NCBI RefSeq assembly: GCF_021295345.1
Contig: NZ_JAIMJB010000011.1
Location: 1 to 64,000, forward strand
DNA length: 64,000 nucleotides
Direction of reading: 5' to 3'
From: Motilimonas eburnea
GTDB taxonomy: Bacteria > Pseudomonadota > Gammaproteobacteria > Enterobacterales > CBDFNC01
Shown: positions 17,443-27,114 of the stretch, in pieces
Position numbering within the stretch: the first letter of the stretch is position 1
Layout: each line of letters starts with the position of its first letter
The notes under the pieces: generated by a model
Databases searched by the model: none
Told to the model about the DNA's origin: nothing
What the model saw: the letters and a program-made list of their open reading frames with translations, nothing else
Position numbers and translations under genes: made by a program

Positions 17443-18643
17443 TGAAGACGCAAGGCCGCTTATCATGCATGTGGTATATCGGTTTTATGCCGGAGGTTTA
17501 GAAAATGGCTTAGTGAACATTATTAATCAGATGCCTACGGAGGCGGTGCGTCATGTTATCGTTTGCTTAACGGATCACGATGACTTTATTGAGCGGATCA
17601 AAGTGCCCGTTGAGGTCATTGATTTACATAAGAAAGCGGGCTTTGACTGGGGCTGTTCTTATCGCTTTTTCAAACTAGTGAGGCAGATCCGACCCGATAT
17701 TGTCCATAGCCGTAATTTGGCTGCCCTTGAATATCAACTGCCAGCATGGCTGGCCACTCGGCCCCTCTCTTGTCATGGTGAACATGGCTGGGATGTCTCT
17801 GATTTAACTGGGCGGTTAAAGTATCGCTTGATCCGACGGTTCTACTCTTATTGGGTTGATGCCTATATCGCCCTATCAAAACATACCTATCAGTACTTGG
17901 TTGAGCGAGTGAACATTCCGCCGGCTAAGGTGATGCAAATATGTAACGGGGTGAATACCGATGTTTTTTCGCCAGCGGGAAAACCTAACCTGTTACCCCC
18001 TGACCAAGTTGATCAAGATTGCTTTGTTATTGGTACTGTTGGGCGATTAGCACAGGTTAAAAATCAACTGTTGCTGCTACAAGCCTTTGCTTCGTTACTG
18101 GATAACCCCGCCGGTGATGGCAAGAAGGTTCGTTTGCTGATCATTGGCTCGGGTGAATGTGAGCCAAGCTTAAAACAATTTGTGCGTGAACATCACCTTG
18201 AGCAATTTGTGTTTTTCATGGGGCAACAAGAAGACATCAACAAGTGGCTGCAATATATGGACTTATTTGTGTTGCCGTCCCTTGCTGAAGGGATTTGTAA
18301 CACCATACTGGAAGCAATGGCGGCAGGTAAGGCGGTGATCGCGACGGATGTTGGGGGCAATGGCGAGTTGGTCGTAGATGGCGAAACCGGCACCTTAGTT
18401 GAGTCACAAAATTGCGCTGAGCTGGAGCGAGCCATGTTGGCCTATTTATTAAGGCCTGCCATGTTAGCCAAACACGCCCAGGCGGCACGTGAACGAGCGG
18501 TGGCTGAGTTTTCGTTACCTGTCATGGTCGGTAAATATAGCCGCTTTTATCGTGATTTATTGGCTCAGCATCCGCATGCCAAGCGTTTGCCGAGTGATGA
18601 TTTAACAGACGTAAATAACGGGTCAAATATTCAGCATAAATGA
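17432..18643 (+). CDS. XrtA-associated glycosyltransferase, sugar transferase type 2
   Basis: A 403-residue GT4-family enzyme. Its N-terminus (IMHVVYRFYAGGLENG) is the recurrent start of the PEP-CTERM/XrtA 'stp2' glycosyltransferases. The donor-binding motif is PSLAEGICNTILEAMAAGKAVIATDVGGNGELV (two conserved Glu; read in short blocks). The gene overlaps the xrtA stop by 11 bp and has AAGGAGG upstream. It would add a sugar to the lipid-linked repeat in the cytoplasm. Confidence 0.92.
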   Translation: MERNEDARPLIMHVVYRFYAGGLENGLVNIINQMPTEAVRHVIVCLTDHDDFIERIKVPVEVIDLHKKAGFDWGCSYRFFKLVRQIRPDIVHSRNLAALEYQLPAWLATRPLSCHGEHGWDVSDLTGRLKYRLIRRFYSYWVDAYIALSKHTYQYLVERVNIPPAKVMQICNGVNTDVFSPAGKPNLLPPDQVDQDCFVIGTVGRLAQVKNQLLLLQAFASLLDNPAGDGKKVRLLIIGSGECEPSLKQFVREHHLEQFVFFMGQQEDINKWLQYMDLFVLPSLAEGICNTILEAMAAGKAVIATDVGGNGELVVDGETGTLVESQNCAELERAMLAYLLRPAMLAKHAQAARERAVAEFSLPVMVGKYSRFYRDLLAQHPHAKRLPSDDLTDVNNGSNIQHK

Positions 18644-18713
18644 AAAACAAGCCCTAGGCTTATAGATAGCGGCTAGTCGCAACGGGATAACATGGCTTGA
18701 TTCTGGAGGCGTT

Positions 18714-20660
18714 ATGTGTGGCATTGCAGGGATAGTATTAGCGCAGGGTAACGAAGTGAATGCTCAGCTGATTCGGGATATGAATCAGGCGCTGTTTCAT
18801 CGAGGTCCAGATGAGGGTGGGGTTTATTTAGGCGAAGGGGTCGGCTTAGGTCATCGCCGCTTATCTATTATTGATGTGGCCAGTGGTCAACAACCCATGC
18901 TCAGTGACGATCAACGAGCTTGTATCGTGTTTAATGGTGAAATCTATAACCATCAAGCATTGCGCCAAGAGCTGATTGAGTTAGGGCACCATTTCAACAC
19001 TGTGTGTGATACCGAAGTCATCCTTCAAGGGTGGCTGGCATGGGGGCCGCAAGTGGTCAACCGGTTGCGTGGCATGTTTGCCTTTGCGATTTGGGACCAA
19101 TCTCAGCAGCAACTCTTTTTAGCTCGGGATCGACTCGGCATTAAGCCCTTATATTATGCCATGCTGGCCAGTGGTGAATTGATATTTGGCAGTGAGTTAA
19201 AAGCACTACAAGTACACCCCAAATTACCCACTGAGCTTAACCCTCAGGCCATTTCTGACTATTTCTCATTGGGTTATATTCCAGAGCCTAAAACCATTTT
19301 TGAGCAAGTCTATAAGCTGCGCCCCGGTCATACCCTGTTATTAAAACAAGGTATGACATCGTTGCCAAGCAGTGAATGTTACTGGGATGTCTCCTTTGCA
19401 CCGCCAGCCAGTGCAGAAACGGATGCGAGTAAGAGCATAGCGCAGCAGCTGACAGAGCGCCTGCGTGAAGCGGTCGATATCCGCTTGGTTGCAGAAGTTC
19501 CGCTAGGCGCGTTTTTATCGGGAGGGGTTGATTCCAGTGCCGTGGTGGCGATGATGGCGCAGTTGCAAGCCGAGCCCGTTAACACGTGTGCCATTGGCTT
19601 TGATGTCGCGGATTTTAACGAAACCGAATTTGCCGCCATGGTGGCACAGCGTTATCAAACGGCCCATCGCGTCGCGACCGTGGCCAGTGACGACTTTGCT
19701 TTGATCGACAAGCTGGCTTATTTTTACGACGAGCCTTTCGCCGATAGCTCTGCCATGCCGACGTATCGGGTGTGTGAACTGGCCAAACAGCAAGTCACCG
19801 TGGCCCTCTCGGGGGATGGTGGCGATGAGTTATTTGCAGGTTACCGCCGTTATCAATGGCATTTGCGTGAAGAGCGGATCCGTAGCTTAGTGCCTGAAGC
19901 CGCCCGTAAACCTGTTTTTTCGTTATTGGCGAAGGCTTACCCTAAGGCCGATTGGGCGCCCAAATTTTTACGCGCTAAAACCACCTTTCAAGCCATTGCC
20001 AGAGACACGGTCGAAGGGTATTTCCATAATTTTTCAATCTTCAGCGAAGCGCAAAAGAGTGAGTTATTTAGCGAACAATTAAAGGCGCAATTAGGGGACT
20101 ATCGCAGTATCAGTGTGTTTAATGAACATTACGCCAACTTTGACGGGGTGGATAGCTTGTCACTGGTGCAATACCTAGATTTAAAAACCTACTTGCCGGG
20201 CGATATTTTAACTAAGGTTGATCGAGTGAGCATGGCACATGCTTTAGAAGTCAGGGTCCCGATACTGGATCACAAGTTAGTGGAATGGAGTGCAACATTA
20301 CCGCCAGCGACTAAATTGGCTAAAGGCGTCAGCAAGGCTATCTTGAAACAAGCGCTCGAGCCTCACTTGCCTGAAGATGTGCTGTATCGCCGCAAAATGG
20401 GCTTTGCTGTGCCCTTGTGCCGCTGGTTTCGTGGCCCACTTAAAGACAAGTTACATACCGCTTTGTCGTCCGGCTGCCTGGCTCAAAGCCAATTATTCAA
20501 CTTGGATTACATTCACCGCTTACTTGAGCAGCACAGCTCTGGGCGCCGTGATCATAGTGCTGCCTTATGGGCACTGTTGATGTTTGAAGCCTTTTTGGCG
20601 AAGCAACAGGCGGGGGCTGTTTCGCAGCCAGACTCGGTCACCGCATCGGCCGTGATATAA
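18714..20660 (+). CDS. XrtA/PEP-CTERM system amidotransferase (asparagine synthase-like)
   Basis: A 648-residue AsnB-like protein. The N-terminal Ntn glutaminase starts MCGIAG, so the nucleophile Cys2 is present, followed by HRGPDEGG and FNGEIYN motifs. The synthetase domain has the PPi loop FLSGGVDSSAV (about residue 270) and LSGDGGDELFAGY. In exosortase loci this enzyme is thought to amidate a sugar acid of the exopolysaccharide rather than aspartate. GGAGG precedes the ATG. The end of the protein is a short Gln/Ala/Ser tail. Confidence 0.93.
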   Translation: MCGIAGIVLAQGNEVNAQLIRDMNQALFHRGPDEGGVYLGEGVGLGHRRLSIIDVASGQQPMLSDDQRACIVFNGEIYNHQALRQELIELGHHFNTVCDTEVILQGWLAWGPQVVNRLRGMFAFAIWDQSQQQLFLARDRLGIKPLYYAMLASGELIFGSELKALQVHPKLPTELNPQAISDYFSLGYIPEPKTIFEQVYKLRPGHTLLLKQGMTSLPSSECYWDVSFAPPASAETDASKSIAQQLTERLREAVDIRLVAEVPLGAFLSGGVDSSAVVAMMAQLQAEPVNTCAIGFDVADFNETEFAAMVAQRYQTAHRVATVASDDFALIDKLAYFYDEPFADSSAMPTYRVCELAKQQVTVALSGDGGDELFAGYRRYQWHLREERIRSLVPEAARKPVFSLLAKAYPKADWAPKFLRAKTTFQAIARDTVEGYFHNFSIFSEAQKSELFSEQLKAQLGDYRSISVFNEHYANFDGVDSLSLVQYLDLKTYLPGDILTKVDRVSMAHALEVRVPILDHKLVEWSATLPPATKLAKGVSKAILKQALEPHLPEDVLYRRKMGFAVPLCRWFRGPLKDKLHTALSSGCLAQSQLFNLDYIHRLLEQHSSGRRDHSAALWALLMFEAFLAKQQAGAVSQPDSVTASAVI

Positions 20661-20671
20661 CAGGGAAGTCT

Positions 20672-21901
20672 ATGAAAATATTACATGTTCTTGATCATTC
20701 GGTGCCTTTACATAGCGGTTATAGTTTTCGCACCTTAGCCATATTAAATCAGCAGCGTGCTCGCGGCTGGAAAACTTATCACCTCACCTCGGCAAAACAG
20801 GGGCCTAGACTGGATTGGCAGGAACTAAGCCATGGCTTAGTGTTTATGCGTAGCCCCTATGTTGCTTGGTTGATGAATATACCTTTGCTTGAGCAGTTAA
20901 CGACGGTTATCACCCTTAAATGGGCGTTAAGCCGCGCTGTGCGTCAAGTGAAGCCGGATGTGATCCATGCTCACTCGTCGGCATTAAATGGCCTAGCGGC
21001 TTGGTGGCAAGCGAAGATGAGCGGATTACCCTTGGTGTATGAGGTGAGGGCATTTTGGGAAGACGCGGCCGTGGACCATGGTACTGCGGTTGAGCATGGT
21101 TGGCGCTACCAGCTAACCAAGGCATTAGAAACGTTTGTACTTAAACGTGCCGATGCCGTGACAACGATTTGCCAAGGGCTAAAAGACGACATGCAACAGC
21201 GCGGCATCGCTGCAGAAAAAATCACCTTGATACCTAATGCGGTAGACATAGACAAGTTTACCCCTTTAACCGAGCCTGACTCGGTGCTGTTGCAAGAGTT
21301 AGGCCTCGAAGGGAAAAAGGTATTGGGCTTTTTGGGATCCTTTTACGGTTATGAAGGTTTGAATTTACTGATTGATGCCCTGACCGAGCCCGCGTTACAA
21401 GATGACGACATTTGTGTGTTGTTGGTAGGGGGCGGGCCGCAATTAGCCAATTTGCAACAGCAAGTTGAGCGTCTGGGTTTGAACAAGCGGGTACAGTTTA
21501 TTGGCCGAGTCAGCCATGATCAAGTGGCGCGATATTACAGCTTAGTGGATATCTTAGTGTATCCGCGCCTAGGCATGCGGTTAACGGAAACGGTGACGCC
21601 ACTTAAGCCATTAGAAGCCATGGCACAAAGTAAGTTAGTAGTGGCATCGGATGTAGGCGGGCATAGGGAGTTAATTCGTGATGGTGAGAATGGCTTTTTG
21701 TTTCAGCAAGGTAGCGTGACAGATTTGGCCCAAACCTTAGCTAAGGTGTTGGCGCAGCAAGCCCATTGGCCTGCGATTTGGCAGCAGGGCATAGATTACG
21801 TGCGCAATGAGCGTAATTGGTCAGTCAGCGTGGCTAATTACCAAAAAGTCTATCAGTTAGGCGGGCTAAGTGGCCAACCCCTAGATCAAGGGGCGTGCTA
21901 G
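20672..21901 (+). CDS. XrtA-associated glycosyltransferase, type 3
   Basis: A 409-residue GT4-family glycosyltransferase. The N-terminus ILHVLDHSVPLHSGYSFRT fits the exosortase A-associated 'stp3' group, and the donor site shows PRLGMRLTETVTPLKPLEAMA with TPLKPLEAMA as its conserved Glu region. It starts 11 bp after the amidotransferase with GGGAAG as ribosome site and overlaps the next glycosyltransferase. It should be cytoplasmic and add a sugar during repeat-unit assembly. Confidence 0.9.
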   Translation: MKILHVLDHSVPLHSGYSFRTLAILNQQRARGWKTYHLTSAKQGPRLDWQELSHGLVFMRSPYVAWLMNIPLLEQLTTVITLKWALSRAVRQVKPDVIHAHSSALNGLAAWWQAKMSGLPLVYEVRAFWEDAAVDHGTAVEHGWRYQLTKALETFVLKRADAVTTICQGLKDDMQQRGIAAEKITLIPNAVDIDKFTPLTEPDSVLLQELGLEGKKVLGFLGSFYGYEGLNLLIDALTEPALQDDDICVLLVGGGPQLANLQQQVERLGLNKRVQFIGRVSHDQVARYYSLVDILVYPRLGMRLTETVTPLKPLEAMAQSKLVVASDVGGHRELIRDGENGFLFQQGSVTDLAQTLAKVLAQQAHWPAIWQQGIDYVRNERNWSVSVANYQKVYQLGGLSGQPLDQGAC

Positions 21902-23205
21902 TGGTGGCTATGCCCAAGCCCGATTCAGTTCAGCCCATGCCGGCAGCCCATGCTGCCCATCATAGTCGTAGAGCGGCTAATATGCCGAGTATTTTGGTAC
22001 TGAGCTCATTATTTCCAAGTCAGGCTCGTCCGACTGCAGGGCTGTTTATTCAAGAGCGCATGTTTCGCGTAGCGGCTGAATTCCCCTTATTTGTGGTTAG
22101 CCCCGTGCCTTGGTTTCCATTACAAGGCCTGATTCAATGGTGGCGGCCTCATTATCGCCCTCAACCAGCCAATTTTGAGGTGCAAACCGCACCTGATGGA
22201 TCCTTGGTGCATGTCTACTTTCCGCGTTTTTTTTCTTTGCCGGGGGTGGGGCGCTGTTTTGATGCTTGGTTTATGGCTAGGGCGGTGTCACGCTGGCTCA
22301 AGCGGCATCCAGAATTAGATTGGCAGATCTTAGATAGCCATTTTAGTTATCCCGAAGGGGCGGCTGCGGGCTTGCTATCAAAATGGTTTCGTAAACCCGT
22401 TACCCTTACCTTGCGTGGTACTGAGGTGCCCCATAGTTTGGGATTTTTCACGGCGCGCTGGCAACGTTGGGCTTGGCGCCAAGCGGATCGGGTGTTTGCG
22501 GTTTCGACTTCATTGCAACAACTTGCTTTGGGCCAAGGCGCATCGCCAGCCAAATCCGACGTGGTTGGCAATGGGGTGGATTGCGATACTTTTTATCCCG
22601 TGGATAAGCAGCAGGCCAGAGCTGCTTTAGGGTTAGCTGAGACAGACCAAGTGTTGATTACGGTGGCGGGGTTAGTGCCGCGCAAAGGGTTTCATCTGGT
22701 GATCGACGCCTTGGCGCAGCTGCCTGACTCGGTGAAATATGTGATTGTTGGGGGAGCCAGTGCTGAGGGTGATTATCAACTCACCCTTGAACAACAGGTG
22801 GCTCGATTAGGGTTGTCATCTCGGGTGTTGTTTGTTGGGCCAAAACCCAAATCTGAGCTGCGTCATTATTTAAGTGCGGCAGATTTGTTTGTGCTAGCCA
22901 GTGCCAATGAAGGTTGGGCCAATGTGATCCTTGAAGCCATGGCTTGCGGTGTGCCTGTGTTGGCCAGTGATGTTGGCGGTAATCGTGAAGTGATTGCTAA
23001 TGAGCAACTGGGGCTGATTTATCCTTATGGCGACCAAGCAAAATTGCTAGCCGGCATTGAGCAAGGGCTGGCCAAGCACTGGCAACAAGAGACCTTATAT
23101 CAATACGCCAAGGCAAACAGTTGGCAGTTACGAGTCGAGCAATTAAAGCGTCATTTTCTCGCATTGAATCGAAGCGAGCAGGGAAGCGATGAACGAGAAA
23201 GCTGA
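21901..23205 (+). CDS. Glycosyltransferase family 4, exopolysaccharide assembly
   Basis: A GT-B enzyme of about 434 residues. Visible motifs are LSSLFPSQARPTAGLFIQER near the N-terminus, TLRGTEVP, and the donor site NEGWANVILEAMACGVPVLASDVGG (two conserved Glu; read as short blocks). The start is uncertain: AAGGGG at 21888-21893 best serves GTG 21901, which overlaps the previous stop; ATG 21910 is also possible, and the conserved domain begins only at ATG 21982. The extra N-terminal tract (PMPAAHAAHHSRRAAN) is unusual and may not be translated. Confidence 0.87.
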   Translation: MVAMPKPDSVQPMPAAHAAHHSRRAANMPSILVLSSLFPSQARPTAGLFIQERMFRVAAEFPLFVVSPVPWFPLQGLIQWWRPHYRPQPANFEVQTAPDGSLVHVYFPRFFSLPGVGRCFDAWFMARAVSRWLKRHPELDWQILDSHFSYPEGAAAGLLSKWFRKPVTLTLRGTEVPHSLGFFTARWQRWAWRQADRVFAVSTSLQQLALGQGASPAKSDVVGNGVDCDTFYPVDKQQARAALGLAETDQVLITVAGLVPRKGFHLVIDALAQLPDSVKYVIVGGASAEGDYQLTLEQQVARLGLSSRVLFVGPKPKSELRHYLSAADLFVLASANEGWANVILEAMACGVPVLASDVGGNREVIANEQLGLIYPYGDQAKLLAGIEQGLAKHWQQETLYQYAKANSWQLRVEQLKRHFLALNRSEQGSDERES

Positions 23206-23233
23206 ACTAGAAAGTGAATCATAGGGTGTGGCC

Positions 23234-24043
23234 ATGAAAAGATTAATAGAAAAGGCCCAGCAAGGGCAGCAATATTGGCTCAAGCATTTAGTGCAACATA
23301 TTAAAGCCACCGACTCTGAGCGCACTATATTGGTGGCGGGGTGCCAGCGTTCCGGTACCAATATGTTAATGGACATCTTGGATTTAAGCTTAGCCACTGA
23401 TGTGTTTCATGAACGCGACGAGCGTGCATTTGAGCGCTATCAAATGCGTGAGCTTGGTGTGATTAAGGATTTAAGAGAGCAAAGTAAGGCGCCAGTGTTT
23501 GTGCTAAAAACCTTGTGTGAATTGGAATTACTGCCGCGCCTAACGCAAGAATTAGCGCCTGCTAAAATTTTGTGGATCTATCGAGACTTTCGAGATGTGG
23601 TCAACTCCATGCTGAAGTCTTTTCGCAACCAAGGTAAGCAAATTAAGCGCTTGGCTTCAGGGCAAGATGATTCTTGGTGGGGTAATGGCCTATCTGAGTC
23701 CTCGCTCGCCCTATTACAGGATCGCGTGACGCCAGATATCAACGATACCGATGCGGCCGCGCTGCAGTGGTATGTTAGGAACGTGATGTTTTTCGAATTA
23801 GGCCTAGATCAGGGCCCAGATGTGAAATTAGTTCAATACGAGCAGCTTGTTGAGCAGCCACAGCAAGTGTTACCAGAAGTCCTTAGTTTCGCTGATTTGC
23901 CGGTTAATGACAAAATGACACGTTATATCTTCAGTGGTTCGGTGGGGAAGCGAAATGCACCCAGTTTTAGCCCCGAGATCGAGCAATTGTGTCTATCCTT
24001 ATTAAATAGGCTCAATGCTTGTGTTGCACAGCAGCAAACGTAA
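23234..24043 (+). CDS. Sulfotransferase family protein
   Basis: A 269-residue PAPS-dependent sulfotransferase-like protein. The 5'-phosphosulfate loop is AGCQRSGTNMLM (near residue 40) and the 3'-phosphate site is IYRDFRDVVNSML. It would transfer sulfate from PAPS to a sugar of the polysaccharide. ATG 23234 has AGGG at 7 nt; a GTG two codons upstream is the alternative. It is the last gene before a MITE-like insertion. A second, different sulfotransferase lies in the minus-strand cluster. Confidence 0.82.
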   Translation: MKRLIEKAQQGQQYWLKHLVQHIKATDSERTILVAGCQRSGTNMLMDILDLSLATDVFHERDERAFERYQMRELGVIKDLREQSKAPVFVLKTLCELELLPRLTQELAPAKILWIYRDFRDVVNSMLKSFRNQGKQIKRLASGQDDSWWGNGLSESSLALLQDRVTPDINDTDAAALQWYVRNVMFFELGLDQGPDVKLVQYEQLVEQPQQVLPEVLSFADLPVNDKMTRYIFSGSVGKRNAPSFSPEIEQLCLSLLNRLNACVAQQQT

Positions 24044-24081
24044 CACAGGCATGAATACGGACATTGTCTGTCAATGTGTTG

Positions 24082-24349
24082 CTAGGGCCTGTTGATCTTT
24101 GGAGCTTGTTTTTGCAGCGATTTGTTGGGTATTTATACAAGGCAGCGACTTTGTGGCATAGTCACCTACGCGAAAAGGCGCTAACGCAGTAGAAATGACC
24201 AACAAACGCTGTCCTTTGGATTCGGCTAAAAGCGTTTTGCGCGTCGTTGAGCAGTATTTACTTAGAATGCTAAGCTACACACTGCTCGCCTTGCTCAAAA
24301 CGCTTTTATCTCGAACAAAAATTAACCACGAAAGGTCAACAGGCCCTAG
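24082..24349. mobile_element. MITE-like element with 19-bp terminal inverted repeats
   Basis: Left end CTAGGGCCTGTTGATCTTT (24082-24100) and right end AAAGGTCAACAGGCCCTAG (24331-24349) are inverted copies with one mismatch. The 268-bp element has no gene but contains nested inverted repeats: AAAAGCGTTTTG (24228-24239) with CAAAACGCTTTT (24296-24307), and GAGCAGT/ACTGCTC inside them, so it can fold into a long hairpin. The CTAG ends resemble the CTAG/TA target of IS630-type transposases. It fills most of the 383-bp gap inside the biosynthesis operon. Confidence 0.8.
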
Positions 24350-24426
24350 GCTTTTTTTCTCAACCTGAGGGCGTAAACAGGTCGTCAAGGCGCAGGCAAC
24401 CTATGGCTTTGGCTAAGGAGTAAGGC

Positions 24427-25782
24427 ATGTACACCAAATTGGTCTCGTCAGTACTGTTTCCTATACATGAGCTCGTTAAGCGCCATTCAAGTGTTGCGTT
24501 GCGCCGTGAGCTAGAAGCAAGCCAATGGTTTAATCAAGACAAACTCGCTGCGATGCAACTTGAAAAGCTGAACCGTTTTATGACTGAGATAGGGCGGCAT
24601 GTGCCTTACTATCGGAGTATGTTTCAAGATCTTGGCTTTATTCCTGGCAATTTTAAATCCGTTACCGAACTCGCTGAATTACCTCTACTAGACAAAACCA
24701 AGATCCGTCAAGCGGGGAGTTTGCTGCAAGCCGATAATGCTGGGCCACTAAGCCTGTTTAATACCGGGGGATCAAGTGGTCAACCCCTGCAATTTATGGT
24801 GGGTAAGCAGCGCAAAAGCCATGATGTGGCAGCCAAGTGGCGTGCCACCCGCTGGTGGGATGTGGATATAGGCGATAAAGAGTTAGTGGTTTGGGGGTCG
24901 CCGATTGAATTAGGGGCGCAAGATCACCTGAAACAATGGCGCGACCGTGTGTTTCGGTCGCGTTTGTTGCCCGCTTTCGCTATGTCGGATCAGCACATCA
25001 AGGGGTATATCAAAGAGATTATTCATTATGGGCCGACCATGCTATTTGGTTACCCCTCTTCCTTGGCCTTGATCGCGCGTTATGCCAAACGTCATCAAAT
25101 TAACTTGTCTAATCTTGGTATCAAGGTGGCATTTGTCACCTCAGAGCGCTTGTTTGAAAATCAAAAAGCCCTAATATCTGAGGTGTTTAATTGCCCAGTA
25201 GCCAATGGATATGGTGGTCGAGATGCGGGGTTTATTGCCCATCAATGCCCCCATGGTGGCATGCACATTTCTGCCGAAGACATTATTGTCGAGATAGTGG
25301 ACAAACAAGGTTTGCCATTACCAGCGGGTGAAATTGGTGAAGTGGTGGTGACGCATTTAGCCACGGCTGAGTTTCCCTTTGTGCGCTATCGCACCGGGGA
25401 CTTGGCGTGTTTGGGCACGGATTTATGCCCCTGTGGGCGCCATTTACCTTTGTTGGAAAGCATTGAAGGGCGTACCACTGATTTTGTTCTCGCCGCCGAC
25501 GGTACCACAATGCATGCGCTGTCTTTGATTTATGTACTGCGTGAATTAGCCAATGTGGCCGAGTTTAAAATTATTCAAGAATCGCAATTTCACACCCGCT
25601 TGTTACTGGTGATGCAATCGGACATAGACAATGCCAGCATCGATTTTATTCGCCGTAACTTCCATCAACGTCTAGGTGATATTCAGTTAGATATAGAGTT
25701 TGTCAGCCAAATTCCAAGGGAGAAATCAGGTAAGTTTAAATATGTAGAGAGCAAGGTCGGAGCGACTTGGGACTATGCGTGA
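24427..25782 (+). CDS. Adenylate-forming enzyme, phenylacetate-CoA ligase / CapK-like
   Basis: A 451-residue AMP-forming ligase of the PaaK/CapK type. The ATP-binding loop is NTGGSSGQPLQF (near residue 116), followed by YGGRDAGF, FVRYRTGDLACLG and a CPCGRHLP motif; the C-terminal lobe ends IPREKSGKFKYV. CapK-like proteins recur in capsule and exopolysaccharide loci, where the acyl or amino-acid substrate is mostly undefined; here it may supply an acyl group to decorate the polymer. AAGGAG precedes the start. It overlaps the next gene by 8 bp. Confidence 0.85.
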   Translation: MYTKLVSSVLFPIHELVKRHSSVALRRELEASQWFNQDKLAAMQLEKLNRFMTEIGRHVPYYRSMFQDLGFIPGNFKSVTELAELPLLDKTKIRQAGSLLQADNAGPLSLFNTGGSSGQPLQFMVGKQRKSHDVAAKWRATRWWDVDIGDKELVVWGSPIELGAQDHLKQWRDRVFRSRLLPAFAMSDQHIKGYIKEIIHYGPTMLFGYPSSLALIARYAKRHQINLSNLGIKVAFVTSERLFENQKALISEVFNCPVANGYGGRDAGFIAHQCPHGGMHISAEDIIVEIVDKQGLPLPAGEIGEVVVTHLATAEFPFVRYRTGDLACLGTDLCPCGRHLPLLESIEGRTTDFVLAADGTTMHALSLIYVLRELANVAEFKIIQESQFHTRLLLVMQSDIDNASIDFIRRNFHQRLGDIQLDIEFVSQIPREKSGKFKYVESKVGATWDYA

Positions 25783-27079
25783 TATTGCGCTGACCTTAGT
25801 TTATCTTGGCCTGATCCCATTTTGTCTAAAGCGACCTATGTGGGCAATCTTGGTTTGGTCTTGGCTCAGTTATATGAACCCCCATCGCTTGGTGTATGGA
25901 TTTGCCTATTCATTGCCCTTTGCCCAAACCACGGCCATTTTATTGCTGATTGCATTATTTTTCAGTAAAGAACGTTTTACCATGCCTTGGCGTGATGGCA
26001 AGGTAATGATCCTAATAGCGTTTATTTGCTGCATGATAGTGAGTACGTTAACCGCATTTTATCCTGACTTAGCTTGGTACCAGCTGGAGAAGGTACTAAA
26101 AATTCAGGTGATTGTTTTTGCTTCCTTGTATGTACTAACCAGCTATAAAGATCTTAAAGCCTTGGTGTGGGTGATTGTTTTATCCATCGGGTTTTATGGT
26201 GTTAAAGGGGGCATATTTACCATTACCACAGGGGGCGTTTATCGGGTTCAGGGGCCGGCAGATTCGTTCATGTTTGGCAATAATGAAATCGGGCTCGCGA
26301 TCTTAATTATCACACCACTCATCCGGTTTTTAGCCATTGACGCCAAGCAATGGTGGTTACGCCTTGGGCTTAATTGCATGGCGGTGATTTGTTTATTTGC
26401 TGTGGTCGGCACCCATTCACGGGGCGCGTTGGTGGGGGGCGTTGTGATGATGAGTTTTCTTTGTCTACGCAGTAAAACCCCCTTCTTGTCTTTGGCCTCC
26501 TCTGTTTTGATTGGGGCCTTGCTGCTTAATTTCGCGCCCAGCCAGTGGACCGAACGGATGAACACGATCGAAACCTTTGAAGAGGACCAGTCGGCGATGG
26601 GGCGAATAAATGCGTGGCAAATGGCGTTTAATTTATCCAGCCAAAAGCTATTAGGGGGTGGGTTTGAATGCTTCCGTGATGAGACATTTTATCTCTATGC
26701 GCCCGAGCCAACCATGGTGCACGATGCCCACAGTATCTATTTTGAGGTGCTCGGTGAGCACGGCTTTATCGCTTTGGCCTTGTTTCTATCTTTGTGGGCC
26801 ATGACGTGGCTCAGCGCGCAGCGTCTTATTGTGCAAACGAATAAGGCGCCCCCCGATTCTGAGTTGGCATCTATCAATCAATTGTTGCGCCATGTGCAGG
26901 TGGCTTTTGTTGCTTATCTTTCGGGTGGGGCGTTTTTAGGAATGGCGTATTTTGATTTGCCTTATCATTTATTGTGTATCGTGATCACGTGTTCTGTTTT
27001 GGTTCAACAGCAACCCAATGAACAGTCAGTTAAATCCGAGAAAGATGATAAACATGCTATTAAATCAGGTTTTTACTAG
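25775..27079 (+). CDS. Exosortase A-associated O-ligase / polymerase-like membrane protein
   Basis: A 434-residue protein with about ten membrane helices and the Wzy/WaaL-type signature in the large periplasmic loop (GTHSRGALVG, then MVHDAHSIYFEVLGEHGF). The N-terminal RPMWAILVWSWLSYMNPHR is typical of the probable O-glycosylation ligase family of exosortase A loci. It could polymerise the repeat unit or transfer it to protein; sequence alone does not decide. It is the only Wzy-like candidate in the window. Translation is probably coupled to the upstream ligase through the 8-bp overlap. Confidence 0.88.
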   Translation: MRDIALTLVYLGLIPFCLKRPMWAILVWSWLSYMNPHRLVYGFAYSLPFAQTTAILLLIALFFSKERFTMPWRDGKVMILIAFICCMIVSTLTAFYPDLAWYQLEKVLKIQVIVFASLYVLTSYKDLKALVWVIVLSIGFYGVKGGIFTITTGGVYRVQGPADSFMFGNNEIGLAILIITPLIRFLAIDAKQWWLRLGLNCMAVICLFAVVGTHSRGALVGGVVMMSFLCLRSKTPFLSLASSVLIGALLLNFAPSQWTERMNTIETFEEDQSAMGRINAWQMAFNLSSQKLLGGGFECFRDETFYLYAPEPTMVHDAHSIYFEVLGEHGFIALALFLSLWAMTWLSAQRLIVQTNKAPPDSELASINQLLRHVQVAFVAYLSGGAFLGMAYFDLPYHLLCIVITCSVLVQQQPNEQSVKSEKDDKHAIKSGFY

Positions 27080-27114
27080 CCTAAGTTTAGGTTTAGATTG
27101 GTTCAAGGAGGCGT

